NCBI GenBank assembly: GCA_023389895.1
Contig: JAEWDX010000376.1
Span: 1-10,517 of the forward strand
Length of the DNA: 10,517 bases
Source: Bacillota bacterium
Lineage (GTDB): Bacteria > Bacillota > Bacilli > Bacillales > Cytobacillaceae
Direction: 5' to 3'
Shown: piece after piece, positions 6,465 to 10,517 of the stretch
Numbering within the stretch: the stretch's first letter is position 1
How the letters are laid out: the number at the start of each line of letters is the position of its first letter
The notes under the pieces: generated by a model
What the model saw: only the letters and a program-made list of their open reading frames with translations
Told to the model about the DNA's origin: nothing
Database searches by the model: none
Translations under genes and position numbers: made by a program

Positions 6465-7259
6465 ATGAAAGTTGATATTGAAAGAATGAAAGCAGAGCAA
6501 GCAAAAATTACTCTCCAAGAAACGGCGAGTTTAGCTATTATTACGATTCATAGACCACAAAAGAGAAATGCATTAACTGCAAATATGTGGAGGTATTTGT
6601 CAAAAGTAGGAGGAGAAATATTAAATAATCCAAAAAATAAAGTTGTCCTCTTAAGAGGAGGTGGATCGCAATTTACAGCTGGATCGGATATTACGGAATT
6701 TCATCAAATGTCATTGGAGGAAGCAGAAAACTCATTCACTTTAATGGAAGAGGCAATTTCTACATTTGAAAATTTGCCCATCCCAACAATTGGTGTCATT
6801 AATGGTCCAGCAATGGGTGCTGGTCTTGAACTAGCACTTGCATGCGATATAAGAATAGGTTCAGAAAAGTCACGGTTAGGGATTCCTGTTGGAAAATTAG
6901 GGATTACTTTAAATAATAAGTTTGCACAAAGGCTCGTTAATTTGATCGGACCAAGCTTAACAAAAGATTTAGTTTACACAGGGAGAGTTTTAAAAGCAGA
7001 AGAAGCGTATCGATTAGGGATGTTAAATTATTTAGTAAGTGAAACTAGTCTCGACCGCTATGCAATTCGAATGGGAAAATTAGTTGCTTCCCAGTCACCT
7101 GCCTCCTTGCTTGCGATTAAACAGTCAGTAAGTGAATGCATAAATAGTACTGCCCTTTTATGGAAAGGAACAACGAAATTTGTCGACGAGTATGATTTTC
7201 CAGAAGGTGTAAGTGCATTCGTTGAAAAGAGAATTCCGCGCTTTTCTCGGCGGACATAG
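6465..7259 (+). CDS. Enoyl-CoA hydratase/isomerase (crotonase) family protein lacking the second catalytic Glu
   Basis: The protein has 264 residues from ATG 6465, with a strong GAGGAGGAG ribosome site. The frame is open back to 6387, but that stretch covers the promoter. It has the crotonase fold with oxyanion-hole segments FTAGSDI (70-76) and GPAMGAGLELALACD (114-128). E122 matches Glu144 of rat mitochondrial enoyl-CoA hydratase. The position of Glu164 is V142 (IPVGKLG instead of the usual PE-x-x-LG), and GGTQR is replaced by KFAQR, with the alignment ungapped. Hydration normally needs both Glu residues, so an isomerase, dehydratase-like or other CoA-ester reaction is more likely. It appears monocistronic: its own sigma-54 promoter precedes it and a hairpin terminator follows 10 bases after the stop. 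The substrate is unknown. Confidence 0.9.
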   Translation: MKVDIERMKAEQAKITLQETASLAIITIHRPQKRNALTANMWRYLSKVGGEILNNPKNKVVLLRGGGSQFTAGSDITEFHQMSLEEAENSFTLMEEAISTFENLPIPTIGVINGPAMGAGLELALACDIRIGSEKSRLGIPVGKLGITLNNKFAQRLVNLIGPSLTKDLVYTGRVLKAEEAYRLGMLNYLVSETSLDRYAIRMGKLVASQSPASLLAIKQSVSECINSTALLWKGTTKFVDEYDFPEGVSAFVEKRIPRFSRRT

Positions 7260-7269
7260 AAAAATAATA

Positions 7270-7314
7270 AAGTAAAAGGAAAGCTCGAATAAGAATGAAG
7301 CTTTCCTTTTACTT
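7270..7314. terminator. Bidirectional hairpin terminator shared by two convergent genes
   Basis: AAGTAAAAGGAAAGCT (7270-7285) and AGCTTTCCTTTTACTT (7299-7314) form perfect 16-bp arms around a 13-base loop. It lies between the crotonase stop (7259) and the minus-strand gene. The TAA stop of the minus-strand gene (7311-7309) is inside the right arm. T-rich sequence follows on both strands, but there is no long uninterrupted T-run beyond the stem. Confidence 0.75.
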
Positions 7315-8112
7315 ATTAACCTTATGAACGCTGAAGTTTATCATGTGAAGTTCGATGTTTAAATGATGGATGAAATGATTGTATATATCTTTCTGCAGCT
7401 CCTCTACTTTACTAGGCAAATGCTTATAAATAGGAAATTTGATATTTATTCTTATTTTAACAATGGGAAGCTGTTGGAAATCGATCGCCATTACTTCACA
7501 CTCATCAATTCCCTCATAGTTTAAACAAATAAACTCGATCATTTCTTGAAAGGCTTTTTTGTAGATTTTTATCACGCCTTTGTGAAAATCTGGATAGACA
7601 ATTGTCGTTTCTCCTATCCTTTCCTTTCTAGGAGAAAAAATCTCTACCCCTTTTTGGATCATTTTCTTAAAAAAATTTTGCTCTATTTGTTTTAATGGAA
7701 TTGGAATTACATGTTTTCCTTCAGTATTTCTAATATATTGAGCAATTTTTATTTCACTAGATGAGCGAATTTCTTCAATATGAAAGTATTTTTTTATTTC
7801 CCCGATTTGCAGTCGCCTGGCAATTAATTCAACCATTTTATCTGACGTCCCAATAATAAGAATTCTACTGATGAAATGATTTTGAATCGCCTGTTGAACT
7901 TCCTTTGTGTGTTGTTTATCAAAGAATGTTGCCCGTTTTACAGCTGAAATCACATTTTTTTCAAATTTTGCTGAAGTACCAGCTATCCTTTGACCATTTA
8001 ATATTAGCAGGCCATCATCAATAATTGCGGGAATTTTTTTTCTGTATGCAAATGATAAGGCGCTTGTACTTTTTCCTGTCCCACTTGAACCACTAAGTGA
8101 AAAAATGTCCAG
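7309..8112 (-). CDS. P-loop NTPase/kinase-like protein with an Asp23/Gls24-like C-terminal domain, probable CTG start
   Basis: From the CTG at 8112-8110 the protein has 267 residues. Only the last 214 follow a conventional start (GTG 7953), but the frame upstream clearly codes: LDIFSLSGSSGTGKSTSALS carries a textbook Walker A (G8 to S15), then IPAIIDDGLLILNG and AGTSAKFEKN run straight into the downstream part. A TAG at 8139-8137 closes the frame upstream, and no ATG, GTG or TTG lies between it and the Walker A. A central alpha/beta part (about 82-130, ILIIGTSDKMVELIARRL) follows. The last 85 or so residues (IKIYKKAFQEMIEFICLNYEGIDE ... VEELQKDIYNHFIHHLNIELHMINFSV) have the pattern of Asp23/Gls24 (DUF322) proteins. 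No signal or membrane segment is seen. I do not recognise a characterised homologue. It faces the operon divergently across the enhancer array. ATG loss by mutation (pseudogene) is the alternative. Confidence 0.72.
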   Translation of the reverse strand: MDIFSLSGSSGTGKSTSALSFAYRKKIPAIIDDGLLILNGQRIAGTSAKFEKNVISAVKRATFFDKQHTKEVQQAIQNHFISRILIIGTSDKMVELIARRLQIGEIKKYFHIEEIRSSSEIKIAQYIRNTEGKHVIPIPLKQIEQNFFKKMIQKGVEIFSPRKERIGETTIVYPDFHKGVIKIYKKAFQEMIEFICLNYEGIDECEVMAIDFQQLPIVKIRINIKFPIYKHLPSKVEELQKDIYNHFIHHLNIELHMINFSVHKVNK

Positions 8113-8124
8113 AAAGATTCTCCT
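8110..8124 (-). promoter_or_regulatory. Ribosome site supporting a CTG start
   Basis: On the minus strand AGGAG (8124-8120), within GAGAGGAG, is followed after 7 bases by CTG (8112-8110), an ideal distance. ATC at 8118 is only 1 base from the SD and less likely. There is no other strong SD in this leader aligned to an in-frame start. Confidence 0.55.
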
Positions 8125-8164
8125 CTCGTATAAAAGCTAACAAAAGTCTCCGTTTAATTTAGTT

Positions 8165-8194
8165 AATATAGCAACCTGTTTCTTTCGGAAACAA
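8165..8194 (-). promoter_or_regulatory. Weak candidate sigma-A promoter for the P-loop gene, overlapping the first enhancer palindrome
   Basis: Read on the minus strand, TTGTTT (8194-8189) and TATATT (8170-8165) are 18 bases apart. The -10 is good (5 of 6) and the -35 fair (4 of 6). The palindrome at 8177-8193 lies wholly inside it. If both are real, activator binding would compete with transcription of the minus-strand gene. Confidence 0.33.
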
Positions 8195-8233
8195 TTGTTT
8201 CTTAAAGAAACAGTTATATTTCCTTTAGAAACA
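8177..8233. promoter_or_regulatory. Three tandem 17-bp palindromes: probable enhancer sites (UAS) for the sigma-54 activator
   Basis: TGTTTCTTTCGGAAACA (8177-8193), TGTTTCTTAAAGAAACA (8196-8212) and TATTTCCTTTAGAAACA (8217-8233) share TGTTTC-N5-GAAACA, the third with one change. Their centres (8185, 8204, 8225) are 19 and 21 bases apart, close to two helical turns, so all lie on about the same face. Relative to the predicted start at 8310 they sit at about -125, -106 and -85, the usual range for enhancer-binding proteins. The link to the activator at 5013-6386 is inferred from location. Confidence 0.85.
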
Positions 8234-8282
8234 AAAAATTCCTAATATTCAAAAATAGCGGTTGTATATACATATTAAATGT

Positions 8283-8300
8283 TTGGCATAGGAATTGCAT
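8283..8300 (+). promoter_or_regulatory. Sigma-54 (-24/-12) promoter of the beta-oxidation operon
   Basis: TTGGCATAGGAATTGCAT has every defined base of TGGCAYR-N4-TTGCA. GG is at 8285-8286 and GC at 8297-8298. It is nearly the same as the 6404-6421 promoter and differs only in the N4 spacer and outer bases. The predicted start is near 8310. The A+T-rich tract 8234-8280 between it and the palindromes could help DNA bending. Confidence 0.9.
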
Positions 8301-8340
8301 TAAAAATAAATGTAAATAAAAAATTAGGAGTGATATTGCA

Positions 8341-9105
8341 ATGTCTAAAGTTAAGTATGAGGAAAGGAATAAGATTGGAATTATTACGATTGATTCTCCA
8401 CCAGTAAATTCATTAGACCGCGAAGTATTCAATCGGTTAGATGAAATCATTTCACGAATTGGCGTACATATTCATGTAATTGTTATTGAAGGCGCAGGTA
8501 CAAAGGCGTTTGTAGCTGGAGCTGATATTAAAGAATTCCCAGGGTTAACACCAGAAGAAGGGGAGGCGCTTTGTTTAAGAGGGCAATCGATCTTTAATAA
8601 AATTTCCAAACTGAAACAGCCCGTTATTGCTGCTATTGATGGATTTACATTAGGTGGTGGGTTAGAGCTTGCACTAGCATGTGATATACGTATTGCTACT
8701 CTTCGCTCGCAGTTTGCCCTACCTGAGGTAAAGCTTGGTATTATTCCTGGATACGGAGGAACACAGCGTTTGCCACGGTTAATAGGCAAGGGGCAAGCAA
8801 TGAAGCTAATTTTCTCTGGAGAATTTATTTCGGCTGAAGAAGCAGTTAGATGTGGATTGATTGAAGAAGTAATAGAAGAAGATTCTTTAAAGAAAGCACT
8901 AGAGTTGGCAGAAATTATTTCTACTAGAGGCCCACTAGCTGTAGAAAAAGCGAAAGAAGCGATCGCAATGGGAATGGAAATCCCATTAGAAGAAGGACTA
9001 CGGATTGAAGCGAAATTATTTGGAGACTTATGTACAACCGAGGATAAGGATGAAGGGGTAGCTGCTTTTTTTGAAAAAAGGAAACCAATATTTACAGGAA
9101 ATTAA
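8341..9105 (+). CDS. Enoyl-CoA hydratase (crotonase family), canonical catalytic residues
   Basis: The protein has 254 residues, with ATG 8341 after TTAGGAGTGA. It adds water to trans-2-enoyl-CoA to give 3-hydroxyacyl-CoA, the second step of beta-oxidation. The oxyanion-hole segments are FVAGADI (57-63) and FTLGGGLELALACD (102-115). The two catalytic acids are E109 and E129 (LPEVKLGIIPGYGGTQRL), both present, unlike in the upstream paralogue. It ends with the usual KRKPIF tail. It is the first gene of the sigma-54 operon. The next gene starts 16 bases after its stop and supplies the following step of the pathway. Chain-length preference cannot be read from the sequence. Proteins of this type are also called crotonase or short-chain hydratase. 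Confidence 0.94.
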   Translation: MSKVKYEERNKIGIITIDSPPVNSLDREVFNRLDEIISRIGVHIHVIVIEGAGTKAFVAGADIKEFPGLTPEEGEALCLRGQSIFNKISKLKQPVIAAIDGFTLGGGLELALACDIRIATLRSQFALPEVKLGIIPGYGGTQRLPRLIGKGQAMKLIFSGEFISAEEAVRCGLIEEVIEEDSLKKALELAEIISTRGPLAVEKAKEAIAMGMEIPLEEGLRIEAKLFGDLCTTEDKDEGVAAFFEKRKPIFTGN

Positions 9106-9121
9106 GGAGGTCAAGGTGAAA

Positions 9122-9961
9122 ATGAAGATTGCAGTAATAGGGTTTGGAACAATGGGTGCTGGGATTTCACAAGTATGTGTTGAGGCAGGATATGAAGTAA
9201 TCGCAATTGAAAAGGAAAAGACTTTTTTTAATCGAGGAATGGAGCAAATAAAGAAAAACTGGAACAGAGCGATTGAAAAGGGAAGAATCGATGAAGCGAA
9301 ACGAAGTGAATACGAACAATTACTTGCATTGTCTACGGAATGGGAAAGTATGGCAGATGCGAATTTTGTGATTGAAGCTGTTAGCGAGGATATGGCCCTA
9401 AAAAAAGAAATATTTAAGACCATTGATCAACTGGTGAATGAAAAGGCAATTGTTGTTAGTAATACTTCGGGTTTAAGTATTACGGAAATAGCAAGTGTGA
9501 TGAAAAATCCGGGAAGGGTAATGGGATTCCACTTTTTCAATCCTGTTCCTGTTATGAAATTAGTTGAGCTCATAAAAGGGTATGACACAACAGAGGAAAC
9601 TTATGAGCGGTCAAAACAATTAGTTGAATCGTTAGGAAAAGAAGCAGTATCTGTTAAAGAATCGCCATTATTTGCTGTTAATCGAATCTTGGTACCGATG
9701 ATTAATGAAGCCATTTTTGTTCTTCAAGAAGGTGTAGCAACTGCTGAGGATATCGATAAAGGAATGAGGCTTGGGGCAAATCATCCGATTGGACCATTAG
9801 CTCTGGCTGATTTAATAGGATTAGATACTCTCTTATTTGTCCAAGATTCATTATATGAAGAAACACAAGACTCGAAATATCGTTCTGCTCCTCTTTTGAG
9901 AAAGCTAGTTAGAGCGGGGCATCTTGGTAGAAAAACAGGAAAAGGATTTTTTGATTATTAA
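9122..9961 (+). CDS. 3-hydroxyacyl-CoA (3-hydroxybutyryl-CoA) dehydrogenase
   Basis: The protein has 279 residues from ATG 9122, about the family's usual 280-290. It oxidises (S)-3-hydroxyacyl-CoA to 3-oxoacyl-CoA with NAD(P), or the reverse. The Rossmann dinucleotide motif GFGTMGAG is at 7-14. The signature HFFNPVPVMKLVELI holds the catalytic pair H137 and E149, 12 residues apart as in the family. The C-terminal domain ends in GRKTGKGFFDY. An AAGGAGG ribosome site (9104-9110) overlaps the end of the upstream gene. A GTG two codons earlier (9116) is 5 bases from the SD and the ATG is 11, so either could be used; the ATG gives the typical MKIAVIG start. The frame extends to 9071, which is not coding. 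It resembles Hbd/MmgB-type enzymes. Confidence 0.94.
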   Translation: MKIAVIGFGTMGAGISQVCVEAGYEVIAIEKEKTFFNRGMEQIKKNWNRAIEKGRIDEAKRSEYEQLLALSTEWESMADANFVIEAVSEDMALKKEIFKTIDQLVNEKAIVVSNTSGLSITEIASVMKNPGRVMGFHFFNPVPVMKLVELIKGYDTTEETYERSKQLVESLGKEAVSVKESPLFAVNRILVPMINEAIFVLQEGVATAEDIDKGMRLGANHPIGPLALADLIGLDTLLFVQDSLYEETQDSKYRSAPLLRKLVRAGHLGRKTGKGFFDY

Positions 9962-10008
9962 AAGGAAAATGGATTAAAAATAAAATTTTTCGATAAGGAG
10001 GGAAAATC

Positions 10009-10517
10009 ATGAGTACAACAGTTGGAGAAATTATTGAATGGTCAGCTTATAATTATCCGAATAAACAAGCACTTATCTATCGAGAAAAGAACCAAAGCTT
10101 TACCTTCCATGAATTAAACGAAAAGGTTAATCGACTCGCTTCTTCACTTTTTCAATTAGGCGTACGGAAGGGAGATGTTGTTTCAACATTTCTCTATAAC
10201 ACTAGTGAATTTGTGATCACACTTTTTGCGTCTGCTAAACTAGGAGCTGTTTTCAATCCAATTAATTACCGATTAACAGCAAATGAGCTTAAGTATATTT
10301 TAGATGACGCATGTTCGAAAGTTCTCGTCTATGAAAAGGAAGTTGCAGAAATAATTGAAGAAACAAGGAGCTTAGGTGTCAATGTTTTTCATTATATATA
10401 CACGGATGAAAATGCTCCTGATGCTGCCCTAGATTTTTATAGATTGTTAGAAACAGGTAATCCTGTAAAGCCTGTAGTGAATGTTTCAGAAAATGATATA
10501 TACACCGTGATGTATAC
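10009..10517 (+). CDS. AMP-forming acyl-CoA synthetase, N-terminal part (3' end outside window)
   Basis: The first 169 codons are present, with ATG 10009 after a perfect AAGGAGG. The segments SFTFHELNEKVNRLASSL, GVRKGDVVSTFLYNTSEFV and AKLGAVFNPINYRLTANELKYIL are typical of the N-terminal domain of class I adenylate-forming CoA ligases. The window ends at NDIYTVMY, where the ATP-binding YTSGTTG motif is expected next. The enzyme should convert a carboxylic acid, ATP and CoA to acyl-CoA, AMP and PPi, feeding the two enzymes encoded upstream. The 47-base gap after the dehydrogenase gene shows no terminator, so this is operon gene three. The substrate is unknown: the acid-binding region is outside the window. 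Confidence 0.92.
   Translation, partial: MSTTVGEIIEWSAYNYPNKQALIYREKNQSFTFHELNEKVNRLASSLFQLGVRKGDVVSTFLYNTSEFVITLFASAKLGAVFNPINYRLTANELKYILDDACSKVLVYEKEVAEIIEETRSLGVNVFHYIYTDENAPDAALDFYRLLETGNPVKPVVNVSENDIYTVMY

Noticed and set aside
8113..8340. Searched the divergent gap for a sigma-54 promoter on the minus strand (TTGC at 8174-8171)
   Set aside because: There is no GG 12 bases upstream of the GC, so it does not match the -24/-12 pattern.
8472..8789. Long minus-strand open frames inside the enoyl-CoA hydratase and dehydrogenase genes
   Set aside because: They are shadows of well-supported plus-strand genes and have no family pattern or ribosome sites.
1..10517. CRISPR arrays, tRNA or rRNA genes, transposase genes
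   Set aside because: No regular direct repeats with spacers, no cloverleaf or rRNA signature, and no transposase-like protein were found.

Overview
The window comes from a low-GC Gram-positive bacterium, most likely a Bacillaceae member. The left half keeps the gene set I know from the ytlR-amyX-ytmP-ytzH-trmB neighbourhood of Bacillus. Genes have strong AGGAGG-type ribosome sites and A+T-rich spacers. The proteins are clearly diverged from those of B. subtilis, so I do not name a species.

Layout. Positions 1-4576 are core genome: the end of a diacylglycerol-kinase-like lipid kinase (ytlR), type I pullulanase (amyX), the sugar/nucleoside kinase-like cell-cycle protein YtmP/CcrZ, the small protein YtzH on the minus strand, and tRNA m7G46 methyltransferase (trmB) closed by a long hairpin terminator. 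Positions 4577-5012 are non-coding. Most of this stretch is a roughly 218-base, G+C-richer element made of nested and consecutive stem-loops (4765-4982). It ends just before the ribosome site of the next gene and marks the end of the syntenic block.

Positions 5013-10517 look like an accessory catabolic cassette under sigma-54 (SigL) control. It opens with a PAS/AAA+/Fis-type enhancer-binding protein. A perfect -24/-12 promoter (6404-6421) then drives a crotonase-family gene that lacks one of the two usual hydratase glutamates. Next is a minus-strand gene that I read as a P-loop NTPase with an Asp23/Gls24-like C-terminal domain. It has no ATG, GTG or TTG upstream of its Walker A motif and probably starts at CTG. 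Then come three tandem palindromes (TGTTTC-N5-GAAACA type) at about -85, -106 and -125, a second -24/-12 promoter (8283-8300), and an operon of canonical enoyl-CoA hydratase, 3-hydroxyacyl-CoA dehydrogenase and an AMP-forming acyl-CoA synthetase that runs off the right edge.

Working model (inference): an acid or acyl-CoA-related signal acts through the PAS domain. The activator binds the three palindromes and opens the sigma-54 promoter for activation and beta-oxidation of a carboxylic acid. The substrate cannot be named from this window. The most novel items are the P-loop/Asp23-like protein with its non-standard start, the tightly defined enhancer array, and the structured element at the junction.
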